A stretch of DNA of 52,804 nucleotides. It comes from Anaerolineae bacterium. GTDB lineage: Bacteria > Chloroflexota > Anaerolineae > JACIWR01. The stretch covers positions 1 through 52,804 of the forward strand of contig JANLFX010000013.1 in NCBI GenBank assembly GCA_024653325.1, given 5' to 3'. Made by a program: the position numbers and the translations under genes. Of the stretch, positions 40,490 through 47,676 are shown piece by piece; position 1 is the first letter of the stretch; the number at the start of each line of letters is the position of its first letter. Under the pieces are notes generated by a model, which searched no databases, was not told the DNA's origin, and saw nothing but the letters and a program-made list of their open reading frames with translations.

Positions 40490-41913
40490 CCTTCACTGCC
40501 AAACGCTTGCCGGATAGCTTCACTCATTGCCTGACGGACGTTATGATACAGAGTGTGGCGGTCCAAAGCCCGCGGATGCACGCTGGCCAGCACGATCATC
40601 ACCTGGGTGTCCATCGCCGATGCGGGAATTACCCCGGCCTCCAGCGCGTCCACGATGGCCCGCGCCACGGCGGATTGGGTAGGGCCGTAGATCATGTTCG
40701 CCTGGCGCAGGTTCTTCTGCTCCAGCGTGGGCAGGATCAGCGTCGGCGGGCGGACGGTGAGGTTGGGCTCCAGGATCGTGGTCAGCGCCTCGCGGCGGTG
40801 CAACGGGTACGTGAGCTGATAGGCGTAAGCCTCACCCAGCGGCGAGTCCTTCGGCCCGGCGATGAGGTCGAGTTGCACGCATTCCGGCTCCTCGCCCGCC
40901 GCGCCCGTGCCCAGTCGCAGCTCTGCCTGGCGGATGATCTCCGGCGACAACTCTAAATCGCCAAACCGCTCCTCCAGGGGCCCGGTGGGAACCTGGAAAT
41001 CGGGATAGGAGTTTTGCACCTTGCCCAGCTTTTCCAGTTCCAGCTCGATCTCGGCCCGGTCCTCATGCAACAGGGCCCCGCCCACACTTTTCAGCGGCCG
41101 GCGGGGGCGACCGGTGTCCACGCCCATCATTTTCAGCGCCTGTTTGACGGCCACGCCGCCCCCGTAGCGACAGAAGATGCGCGACAGCTTCTGCACGCTG
41201 CGCTGCAACTGGCGGGCGCGGGGCAAATCACCAGCCTGAACCGCCGCAAAAACCTGCTGCCACACTTCCGGGTAGACCTGGGCACTGGCCAGAATCATGC
41301 CGCTGGCCCCGCCGGACAAGGCGTTCAGCACCACCTCGTCATGACCGACGAACACGTCAATGCGGTCGCCGCAGAACTCCAGCACTTCCATCATGTAAGG
41401 CAGGTCGCCGGAGCTATCCTTGAGGCCGACGATGTTGGGGATGTCGGCCAGGTCCTCGACGACGCGGCGCGGCAGGTAGGCATCCATCACCTGAGGGATG
41501 TTGTATAACAGGATAGGGATGTCCACTGCACGGGCGATTTCGTAGAAATGCTGGTACACGCCCTTATCCGATGGATGCAGGAAGTACGGGGTGACGATGA
41601 GACAGGCGGTAGCTCCTGCTTCTTTCGCGTCACGGGCCAGTTCAATGGCCTGTCGTGTGGACGGCGCACCTGCCCCGGCGATGACTGGCTTGCCGCTCGC
41701 TTCCTCGACGGCAATTTCTACCAGCCGTTTTTGTTCCTCCCTGGTCAGATACGGGAATTCGCCAGTAGTCCCGCAAGGTACCAGGCCATCTACGTGGGGC
41801 AATACATGCCGAATCAGGTGGCGGAAAGCCGCCTCGTCAACGTTCTCCTCCTTATCGAAAGGCGTCACCAAGGCGGGGAAGACGCCCTTCATCCACGGTA
41901 CTTTCACCGGCAT
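40486..41913 (-). CDS. DapA-family aldolase fused to a Fae-like domain, copy 2 (Fae His replaced)
   Basis: The 475-residue paralogue has the same order: DapA-type barrel with GTTGEFPYL at 49-56, Tyr137 in LLYNIP and Lys165 in VGLKDSSGD, then a Fae-like domain from about 335. At the active-site motif it reads PECVQLDLIAGPKDSPLG, so the Fae histidine (AHIDL) is Gln347, and the C-terminal (S/A)xHPF tail is missing. The rest of the Fae pattern (PPTLILPTLEQKNLRQANMIYGPTQSAVARAIVDALEAGVIP) is kept. It may be a regulatory or non-catalytic partner of copy 1. AGGAGG lies 13 bases before ATG. Confidence 0.82.
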   Translation of the reverse strand: MPVKVPWMKGVFPALVTPFDKEENVDEAAFRHLIRHVLPHVDGLVPCGTTGEFPYLTREEQKRLVEIAVEEASGKPVIAGAGAPSTRQAIELARDAKEAGATACLIVTPYFLHPSDKGVYQHFYEIARAVDIPILLYNIPQVMDAYLPRRVVEDLADIPNIVGLKDSSGDLPYMMEVLEFCGDRIDVFVGHDEVVLNALSGGASGMILASAQVYPEVWQQVFAAVQAGDLPRARQLQRSVQKLSRIFCRYGGGVAVKQALKMMGVDTGRPRRPLKSVGGALLHEDRAEIELELEKLGKVQNSYPDFQVPTGPLEERFGDLELSPEIIRQAELRLGTGAAGEEPECVQLDLIAGPKDSPLGEAYAYQLTYPLHRREALTTILEPNLTVRPPTLILPTLEQKNLRQANMIYGPTQSAVARAIVDALEAGVIPASAMDTQVMIVLASVHPRALDRHTLYHNVRQAMSEAIRQAFGSEG

Positions 41914-41942
41914 ATTGTGGGGACCTCCTTGTTAGCTCCTGA

Positions 41943-41976
41943 AGGTGCGACGCACTTCCCAAAGTGCGTTGCACCT
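41943..41976. repeat. AGGTGCGACGCACTT palindrome, copy 2
   Basis: Arms of 15 with one wobble and a four-base loop (CCCA). It belongs to the same family as 27801-27835 and 42742-42775 and lies within the 3' end of the toxin remnant, just before the DapA-Fae copy 2 start. Confidence 0.7.
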
Positions 41977-42282
41977 GACTGGTTGTACTCTGCCTCGGAT
42001 TCTCGCATAGCATACGCTCGCTGGTGCGGCCCTATGGTGAGAAAAACCACCGTCTTATCGGGCAAGCCCTCGCAAAAGCAATATTCGCACTGAGGTACAG
42101 TGCGGCATTCTTCGCAGATGACGAACACCAGGCGAAAATTGCGGTCAATACGCGCGCTGCGGCAACCGCGCAGATTGATCTGACCAGGTCTGTAACCAAG
42201 CCGCCCGGTATTGTGATAGGGGTTTCGAGAACGCGGTTTACCACTCTCAGGACACGGCTGCGTAGACCAGCGTAACGGGTAA

Positions 42283-42444
42283 GAGGCTGTCTAAAAATTC
42301 GGTTCGGCGACTAAAGTCACACCTGTAGGGCTTGCAGCCGAGCGTCCATCTGCATGGACGCGCTTCCGTCCGCGCAGGCGGACGGCCAGCCGGAGGCTCA
42401 CCAGGCGTGATCTCTAATCGCCAGCCTAATTTTCAGACATGCTC
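42283..42444. mobile_element. 162-bp MITE-like element with ~27-bp terminal inverted repeats
   Basis: Left end GAGGCTGTCTAAAAATTCGG and the complement of the right end, GAGCATGTCTGAAAATTAGG, are inverted terminal repeats running about 27 bases to a shared GGCGA. The element is flanked by TAA on both sides (42280-42282 and 42445-42447), a 3-bp target duplication. Inside are two perfect hairpins (GCGTCCAT/ATGGACGC and CCGTCCGC/GCGGACGG) and no ORF. It sits inside the toxin gene and precise removal restores that frame, which supports real transposition. The transposase family is not identified. Confidence 0.8.
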
Positions 42445-42473
42445 TAAGATTGCTGCTGAACAGAGAGGTATAC

Positions 42474-42716
42474 TCAGCGTGATAACTCATCCCCCCAGAC
42501 TTCCTCGTGGCTGAGCAAGTTGAGTTCTCCTCGCTCCTTCATCGCCCGAATCTCCAGCAGGTCTTGATACAATGGCGAGTCGTCGTCCAGATAGACCACG
42601 CCCTCCTCTTCCTCCCACGCGCGGGCCAGCTCCTCGCGCACTACCCGCCTGATCAAAGCTTCCAGCTCGGCCAGGCTCAGGCTGGCCACCGTCTTCTCGG
42701 TAACTGCTGCACTCAT
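42474..42716 (-). CDS. Antitoxin-like small protein
   Basis: ATG 42716 (MSAAVTEKTVASLSLAELEALIRRVVREEL) has GGGAGG six bases upstream. The 80-residue protein has an amphipathic helical N-terminal half and an acidic C-terminus (VVYLDDDSPLYQDLLEIRAMKERGELNLLSHEEVWGDEL), typical of an antitoxin that wraps a RelE-fold toxin. Its 3' end overlaps the toxin start by 17 bases. With the toxin gene broken it is an orphan. It has no recognised DNA-binding motif. Confidence 0.7.
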   Translation of the reverse strand: MSAAVTEKTVASLSLAELEALIRRVVREELARAWEEEEGVVYLDDDSPLYQDLLEIRAMKERGELNLLSHEEVWGDELSR

Positions 42717-42741
42717 CTGCGTCCTCCCACCACATCCCCGC

Positions 42742-42775
42742 AGGTGCGACGCACTTTCGTAAAGGCGTCGCATCT
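42742..42775. repeat. AGGTGCGACGCACTTT palindrome, copy 3
   Basis: AGGTGCGACGCACTTT-CGT-AAAGGCGTCGCATCT, slightly degenerate in the second arm. It lies between the U32-like gene and the antitoxin gene. Confidence 0.65.
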
Positions 42776-42780
42776 CTAAG

Positions 42781-43731
42781 CTACGGTTTCGGGATAGCCA
42801 GATCCGCCGGACCCAGTGCGGACATCCTCAGTTCGGGGTTGTTTTCCTGGATGATCTCGTGGATAATCTGGGCGTATTTGACCTTGGCGCGCCCCCATTC
42901 GGCCAGCATCGCCTCGCCAACCCACGGCTTGTAGAGAGCAGCACCGGTGGCCGCACAGGCCGGTCCAGGTTCGATCTTGAAGTAGCATGGCGCGCAAACG
43001 CGGGCCATTTCGGGGCCATCGTAGAAGCGAGTGTATCCGCCAAAACTTTCGGTGAGGAGAATGTGTAGGTCCAGGGGGATGTTCACCGCCTGACGGATGG
43101 CGGCTAATTGGGGCAGGGTAAGGTCGGCGACGGGGTTGAAAGTGCCTGCGCCCAGCATTTCCAGCACCTTGCCTCCAGCGGCATTGGCATGTCCGGCGTA
43201 GATAGAGACCTTGAAGGTCACGTCCTGGGGAATATCACCGTTCTTTTTCATCTCGTTGAGCAGCCAGAGCAGGCCCTCATCAATGACCAGGAAGCCCCTG
43301 AACCCGAGGTCAATGCAGGTCATAATGTCGGTGATCACCTGGCGCAATTGATCGGAACCCCGGAAACGCAGGCCCGAAAGACTGCCCTCCGGCGTAATGG
43401 GTTGCCGGCCAATATCCCAGGCGGCGCGCGGGCCTGGGGTGAGAATTACCTCCATTCTTGCCTCGGCCGCCATCTGGGCAAAATCGCGCAGTTCGGCCTT
43501 GTCCAAAAAGGTGGCGCCCATTACTACCGAAATCAAGCGGTGAATGGGAATCTTGCGCTTCTGCGATTCATCAATCACCGCCTCCAGCACTGCTGGCCGT
43601 TCTATACCCGAGATCTCCATCCGATAGTGAGCTCCGTCCGGGAAGCGCTTGCTGCTGCTTGGCAGATCGTAAGCATCACGGCCGGGGATGCCCACTTTCT
43701 CCATCGCCTTTGATACCTTGTTCATCTCCAT
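42781..43731 (-). CDS. TIM-barrel-like protein, possibly U32 peptidase-related
   Basis: ATG 43731 (MEMNKVSKAMEKVGIPGRDAYDLPSSSKRFPDG) has AGGAGG seven bases upstream. The 316-residue protein has alternating strands and helices (VILTPGPRAAWDIGRQP, DLGFRGFLVIDEGLLWLL, KVSIYAGHANAAGGKVLEML, IPLDLHILLTESFGGYTRFYDGPEMARVCAPCYFKIEPG), consistent with a TIM barrel. I recall close proteins being labelled U32 family peptidases, but I see no clear cysteine-cluster signature, so a non-peptidase enzyme is just as possible. It is upstream of the DapA-Fae genes on the same strand. Confidence 0.55.
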   Translation of the reverse strand: MEMNKVSKAMEKVGIPGRDAYDLPSSSKRFPDGAHYRMEISGIERPAVLEAVIDESQKRKIPIHRLISVVMGATFLDKAELRDFAQMAAEARMEVILTPGPRAAWDIGRQPITPEGSLSGLRFRGSDQLRQVITDIMTCIDLGFRGFLVIDEGLLWLLNEMKKNGDIPQDVTFKVSIYAGHANAAGGKVLEMLGAGTFNPVADLTLPQLAAIRQAVNIPLDLHILLTESFGGYTRFYDGPEMARVCAPCYFKIEPGPACAATGAALYKPWVGEAMLAEWGRAKVKYAQIIHEIIQENNPELRMSALGPADLAIPKP

Positions 43732-43799
43732 TGATGTTCCTCCTGAATTTTCTCTGCAAGTGGATGTGCACTTACCGTTGAAAAAAGCCATTCAATATG

Positions 43800-44158
43800 C
43801 CTGCATTTTACCATCTTGTGAGCTTACAGTCAAGCGGATTAAAAACATCGGGTGTATTTTCACTTTGGGGGCGAGTTGCTGCTGTGCCCTGGCCGCGGAG
43901 ACCTCTCCCATCCCCCCAGAATATGGTAGGCGCGGTTTCTTACCGCGCAACCCCGGTCACGACAGTGGGCCTGCGCGGTGCTGGGGGCCGTCGGCCGCGC
44001 TATGGAAAGCGCGGCTACCCCAACTTCGCTCAGGGCGCAGCCCTTCGGCGGGCTCAGGACGCAGCAGCGGTCGGCCGCTACGGAACAAACCTGCCCCGAA
44101 ACTGAAACGCACCCAAAAACATCCGCCGGTTGCGCAATCTGCGGAAGGGTCTGCCTTT
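43800..44158. repeat. Hairpin-dense GC-rich intergenic patch
   Basis: About 440 bases lie between divergent genes without a credible gene. They contain GCGCGGT/ACCGCGC (43930-43948), GCCGCGCT/AGCGCGGC (43994-44015) and several CTTCGGCGGGCTCAGG-type fragments. ORFs in the track here are compositionally odd and lack ribosome sites. It looks like accumulated palindromic repeats. Confidence 0.55.
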
Positions 44159-44186
44159 TTGCTGTTTAGCATGATTGTGATATACT
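44159..44186 (+). promoter_or_regulatory. Probable promoter for cvpA
   Basis: TTGCTG (44159-44164), a 16-bp spacer and TATACT (44181-44186) precede the cvpA ribosome site by about 40 bases. Confidence 0.45.
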
Positions 44187-44241
44187 TATAACCGAATTGA
44201 GAATGACCAACGTTCCTGAGGGAAACGGCGGAGGTGCAACG

Positions 44242-44787
44242 ATGAACTTTCTAGACGTGCTGTTGACCCTCGCTTTGATAGCTGGCGGGGCGTTAGGCCT
44301 TTTCCAAGGGGTCATCAAACAGGTGGTTGCTGTAGGCAGCTTGTATCTCGCCCTGGTCATAGGTACCATCTCTTACCGATTGGCCGGAGGATGGCTCAGT
44401 TCCACGTTCGGCTATGCTCGAGCAGCCAGCGATACTCTGGCTTTTATGGTGATCCTGGCTATTCTGTATGTCGGTCTTATGCTGGCTATCCTCGACTTAC
44501 TCAGGAGTTCCAAACAAGTGCTACCGGGCATGATGGACCGGCTAGGAGGGATGGTCCTCGGGTTCTTCAACCTCAGCATCTGGGTTGCCATCGTCCTCTC
44601 TCTGGTGAACTCCACCCTCGGTGTCCCGTGGTATGGCTATGATTCCATTCGTCAAGCCATCCTCCACCAGATTCAAACCTCGGCCTTGAGGCCGGCGTTC
44701 GGCTACCTGTTGCCCACCCTGCTTGTTACCGTGCGTCCCTTCCTGCCAGGTGGATTACCGCCGCTCTTCACCAGTCTACTTTACTGA
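44242..44787 (+). CDS. CvpA family membrane protein
   Basis: ATG 44242 (MNFLDVLLTLALIAGGALGLFQGVIKQVV) has GGAGG upstream; the track start 15 codons earlier lacks one. The 181-residue protein has four hydrophobic helices and the CvpA N-terminal pattern (DxxLxxxxxxGxxxGxxxGxxxQ). CvpA proteins affect envelope integrity and biofilm or colicin V production; the molecular role is unclear. The 44788-45011 gap has a GCTGG-type repeat and the next promoter. Confidence 0.8.
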   Translation: MNFLDVLLTLALIAGGALGLFQGVIKQVVAVGSLYLALVIGTISYRLAGGWLSSTFGYARAASDTLAFMVILAILYVGLMLAILDLLRSSKQVLPGMMDRLGGMVLGFFNLSIWVAIVLSLVNSTLGVPWYGYDSIRQAILHQIQTSALRPAFGYLLPTLLVTVRPFLPGGLPPLFTSLLY

Positions 44788-44917
44788 GTGTCTGGCTGAT
44801 ATTGAGCACAACTGGGCCTGGACGATGAGCGTCCAAGTCCCGGAGATAAGATTACAGGGGCTGGGGACCGGTGACCGGCTGCTGAAAGCCAGCAACCGGC
44901 AACTGATTCCAAAGTAG

Positions 44918-44947
44918 TTGACAAAAGGGTGGATAATGTGGTAAACT
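44918..44947 (+). promoter_or_regulatory. Promoter for the glycosidase-like gene
   Basis: TTGACA (44918-44923), an 18-bp spacer and TAAACT (44942-44947) lie about 65 bases before the start codon. Confidence 0.55.
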
Positions 44948-45011
44948 GTTTTCAGAACGATGGGCCAGACGATTCAGCGATTTGCTGACTCGCTTGAAAG
45001 GGGAGGGAGCG

Positions 45012-46346
45012 ATGAAACTCAGTGACTATGAACGTTCACCGATTACACGCGGAATGCACGGTTCACAATTTATCTACGACAAGCCTGGTACTGGTACTCT
45101 ACAAGAACTGGTTGCCGCTAAATTTGGCTGGTTCAAAATCCTGGATGACAGCGGGGGCAACAGTATTGATACCTGCCTCTGGTTACGGCAACACGACGTC
45201 ATGCCCATCGTCCGTTTCTACCGGCCTAATCCCAACCCCGGCAAACTGCCCGCCAACGCTTTGGACACCATCAGTCGCTATGTTGATCGGGGCATTACCC
45301 GTTGGTTTGAGGTGAACAATGAACCCAATATTGATGGGGAGTGGGCGCCGGAATATCGGGCTACTCTGGAGTACGGCAATGCCAGTATAGTCATGCCTAA
45401 CTGGCTGGAGGATGCTGAGGCTATCATAAAACGAGGGGGGTATCCGGGCTTTCCAGCCCTGGCCCATTGCGGGCGGAAGCCACGCGAGGGCAGTACCACC
45501 ACCTACGAGCGTTACTTCGAGTGGCTGGCCACCAATGCCTACGATCGGGCCAAGTACGTCTTCGAAAACGGGGCCTGGTTCGCCATGCACCCCTATGTCT
45601 TCAACCACGGGTACAAGGACAAAGACGGCGTGTGGCATTTCGAGTATCCCTATGACCCCATCTGCCAGGCTGATGATCCCGGGCGCACGGCTTTCGATGA
45701 CGACGTTGGCCTGGGATGCACAGAGGTACCAACCCAGTTGCTCAAGAAGTACTTTGGCCTGGGTCCGCTGCCGGTAATAGGCACAGAAGGAGCCTTCTGG
45801 GGCTGGGGTGACAACCGTTATCCCAAATACGAGGGTGCGGCGAAGGCCGAGGCCCACGTAGCCATGTTCGACTGGATGGCCACGCAGGGCCCGCCCTGCC
45901 TTTTTGGTCTGTGCCTTTGGGTACTCAACGAGTGGTTCAAACACGACAAGTACATCCATGATCGGTTCAAGCAGACTCAGCCAGCGCTCAAAGTGCTCCC
46001 GGTAGAAACGACTGTGACTCCCCCCCCGCCCACCCCTCCTGTCACCGGCTGGGAGAGCCACTATGTGCTCTTCCCTCAGGGCGCGGAATGGGCCTGGTAT
46101 GAGGCCGCCAGCCGCTATCTGACCACCTTCCGTGTGACCAACGGGCAGAGCGCCGATGATGCCGGTGTGGTACATGGCAACCTGGGCCACACCATCACCG
46201 TGATCAACCCCGACAGCAAATTGATGGACTACCTGGTCCAGTTTAACGCCAATCTCGATGTTATCCGTGCCGCCACGCCCGCCGAATTAAAGACCATCCT
46301 GGATGCCCGTGTGGCCCGCAATGACCGCTTTGGCAGAATCAAGTAG
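45012..46346 (+). CDS. Glycoside hydrolase-like TIM-barrel protein
   Basis: ATG 45012 (MKLSDYERSPITRGMHGSQF) follows GGGAGGGAG. The 444-residue protein has clan GH-A features: FEVNNEPNIDGEW near 98-110 holds the Asn-Glu-Pro acid/base motif, and VIGTEGAFWGWGDN near 256-270 holds a candidate nucleophile Glu. A Pro/Thr linker (TPPPPTPPVTG) leads to a C-terminal domain of about 100 residues that I do not recognise. There is no signal peptide, odd for a polysaccharide-degrading enzyme. The glycan target is unknown. Confidence 0.65.
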   Translation: MKLSDYERSPITRGMHGSQFIYDKPGTGTLQELVAAKFGWFKILDDSGGNSIDTCLWLRQHDVMPIVRFYRPNPNPGKLPANALDTISRYVDRGITRWFEVNNEPNIDGEWAPEYRATLEYGNASIVMPNWLEDAEAIIKRGGYPGFPALAHCGRKPREGSTTTYERYFEWLATNAYDRAKYVFENGAWFAMHPYVFNHGYKDKDGVWHFEYPYDPICQADDPGRTAFDDDVGLGCTEVPTQLLKKYFGLGPLPVIGTEGAFWGWGDNRYPKYEGAAKAEAHVAMFDWMATQGPPCLFGLCLWVLNEWFKHDKYIHDRFKQTQPALKVLPVETTVTPPPPTPPVTGWESHYVLFPQGAEWAWYEAASRYLTTFRVTNGQSADDAGVVHGNLGHTITVINPDSKLMDYLVQFNANLDVIRAATPAELKTILDARVARNDRFGRIK

Positions 46347-46387
46347 GCGCGCGGCTGTGCGCCCCTGCAGTTGAAACTGAGACTCAC

Positions 46388-46825
46388 ATGATCCTGCGGT
46401 TCATCACCTACGGGTTGCTCGGCTGGTGTGGCGAGATTATCTGGACCGCGACGAAAGGGAAACTCGGTGGCCAACAGCGAGATTGGAAACTGAAAGGCAC
46501 CACCTCTTTGTGGATGTTTCCCATTTATGGCCTTATCGTTCCCTTGTACGAACCGGCCCACAACGCTGTGCGCGCTTGGCCGTGGCCGCTCCGGGGAGCC
46601 ATATACATGCTGGGCTTCTGGATCGTCGAGTATCTGGCCGGTCGGGTGCTTAAGCTCTTCTTTGGCGTTTGCCCCTGGGATTACAGCCATGCCCGCTGGC
46701 ATGTGCACGGTTTAATCCGCTTGGACTACGGCCCTATCTGGTTCCTGATCGGGTTGGGCCTGGAGCCCGTCCACGATTTCCTGGTACGATTGACCCCCGC
46801 CATTCAGCAAGCCCTGGTTCATTAG
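46388..46825 (+). CDS. CmpB-like membrane protein (putative ABC transporter type IV family)
   Basis: The 145-residue protein has about four hydrophobic segments and the family motifs TYGLLGWCGEIIWTA, GTTSLWMFPIYGLIVPLYEP and YGPIWFLIGLGLEP. Proteins of this family are annotated as putative ABC-transporter type IV, but an actual transport role has not been shown to my knowledge. The gene begins 41 bases after the glycosidase-like gene. Confidence 0.7.
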   Translation: MILRFITYGLLGWCGEIIWTATKGKLGGQQRDWKLKGTTSLWMFPIYGLIVPLYEPAHNAVRAWPWPLRGAIYMLGFWIVEYLAGRVLKLFFGVCPWDYSHARWHVHGLIRLDYGPIWFLIGLGLEPVHDFLVRLTPAIQQALVH

Positions 46826-46856
46826 GGCAGGCGAGAGCATTGCCCTCGCCTGCCCT
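46824..46856. terminator. 12-bp perfect stem-loop at gene end
   Basis: AGGGCAGGCGAG and CTCGCCTGCCCT enclose a nine-base loop, starting within the stop codon of the CmpB-like gene. No T-run follows, so it may be a repeat or a Rho-assisted terminator. Confidence 0.6.
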
Positions 46857-46923
46857 GTCGTTTCGCCAGAAGCAAACTTCGATAACCAACATACTCCTAA
46901 CTCGTGACGCTCCCGCGCACGGC

Positions 46924-46952
46924 TTGACAGATCACCCCTTTCCTGGTATACT
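46924..46952 (+). promoter_or_regulatory. Strong promoter for the GntR-LarA-ECF operon
   Basis: TTGACA (46924-46929), a 17-bp spacer and TATACT (46947-46952) match consensus at 11 of 12 positions. The start is expected near 46959, inside the palindrome at 46957-46973. Confidence 0.75.
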
Positions 46953-46956
46953 CTCA

Positions 46957-46973
46957 TTGTCAACAGTTGACAA
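46957..46973. promoter_or_regulatory. Perfect 17-bp palindrome, likely GntR/FCD operator
   Basis: TTGTCAAC-A-GTTGACAA is a perfect inverted repeat over the predicted transcription start. FadR-subfamily regulators bind short palindromes of the TnGTnnnACnA kind, and the first gene downstream encodes such a regulator, so autoregulation is likely. Confidence 0.65.
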
Positions 46974-46997
46974 AACTCACCTCTAAGAGACGGTGTG

Positions 46998-47666
46998 ATG
47001 AAAGTACCCCAACTTAAACATGAAAGCCTCCGCGACGCCGTGGTCAAATTGATCGAGGAAGCATTGTTGAACGGCGAGCTGCAGCCAGGGAAGCGTATCG
47101 TCGAGGCCGACCTGGCTCAGCGGGCGGGGATCAGCCGGGGCCCGGTGCGGGAAGCTATCCGCCAACTGGTTGGCGAAGGCATCCTGGTCAGTTATCCCTC
47201 CAGAGGTACTTTTGTCGCCCAGTGGACTCCTCGGGCGGTGGAAGAGGCTTATACTCTGCGTGCTGTCCTAGAGCGGTTCGCCGTCGAGGAAGCGATCAAG
47301 CGCATCACGCCTGATGAGATCGCTCAACTTCAGGCCACGGTGGATGAGATGGAGCGCAGCGCCACCGAGAACGACAGCCGGGCGCTCATGCGACTCGATA
47401 TTCGTTTTCACGAACAACTCTACACTTTTTCCGGGCATTCACTGCTACAAGAGGTGCTTGCCCAGTTGCGGCGGCGACTTTATTGTTTGATGGCCCTGGA
47501 TCAGGGCTATTCCGCCCACCGGGATGAGACGGCGGGAGATCATCAGCGCATCGTGGATGCATTGAAGACGGGCAATGCAACCATAGCCGGGGAGGTCATC
47601 GCCGCTCATATCTTGGCAGTGGGCGCCGAGGTGGTTGAACAGGTGCGGAGTTGGTCAACCCAGTGA
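46998..47666 (+). CDS. GntR-family regulator, FadR/FCD subfamily
   Basis: ATG 46998 (MKVPQLKHESLRDAVVKLIEEALLNGEL) is one codon inside the track start. The 222-residue protein has a winged helix (about 10-70: LQPGKRIVEADLAQRAGISRGPVREAIRQLVGEGILVSYPSRGTFVAQWT) and an all-helical FCD effector domain with RLDIRFHEQLYTFSGH and DHQRIVDALKTGN, whose His/Asp residues often bind metal and a carboxylate ligand. Ligands are commonly hydroxy or keto acids, in line with the LarA-like gene 10 bases downstream. Confidence 0.9.
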   Translation: MKVPQLKHESLRDAVVKLIEEALLNGELQPGKRIVEADLAQRAGISRGPVREAIRQLVGEGILVSYPSRGTFVAQWTPRAVEEAYTLRAVLERFAVEEAIKRITPDEIAQLQATVDEMERSATENDSRALMRLDIRFHEQLYTFSGHSLLQEVLAQLRRRLYCLMALDQGYSAHRDETAGDHQRIVDALKTGNATIAGEVIAAHILAVGAEVVEQVRSWSTQ

Positions 47667-47676
47667 CGGGAGCTAC

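Larger units (their letters stand above)
41904..42490 (-). pseudogene. RelE/ParE-like toxin gene, split by a MITE and frameshifted
   Basis: An ATG at 42490 overlaps the antitoxin end and opens MSYHAEYTSLFSSNL. A 162-bp element (42283-42444) interrupts it. Removing the element and one TTA duplicate gives ...SSNLTRYAGLRSRVLRVVNRVLE in frame. One added base near 42220 (an A-run in CTCGAAACCCC) then joins NPYHNTGRLGYRPGQINLRGCRSARIDRNFRLVFVICEECRTVPQCEYCFCEGLPDKTVVFLTIGPHQRAYAM. The ending (GPHxxAY) and basic core fit a RelE-fold mRNA-interferase toxin. The gene is non-functional as read. Confidence 0.75.

Noticed and set aside
42283-42444. The element as a small RNA gene
   Set aside because: Terminal inverted repeats and a TAA duplication, together with restored toxin frame on removal, fit a transposable element better.
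43688-44191. 167-codon + strand ORF across the hairpin-rich gap
   Set aside because: It starts inside the U32-like gene, has no ribosome site and reads through palindromic repeats; I treat it as non-coding.
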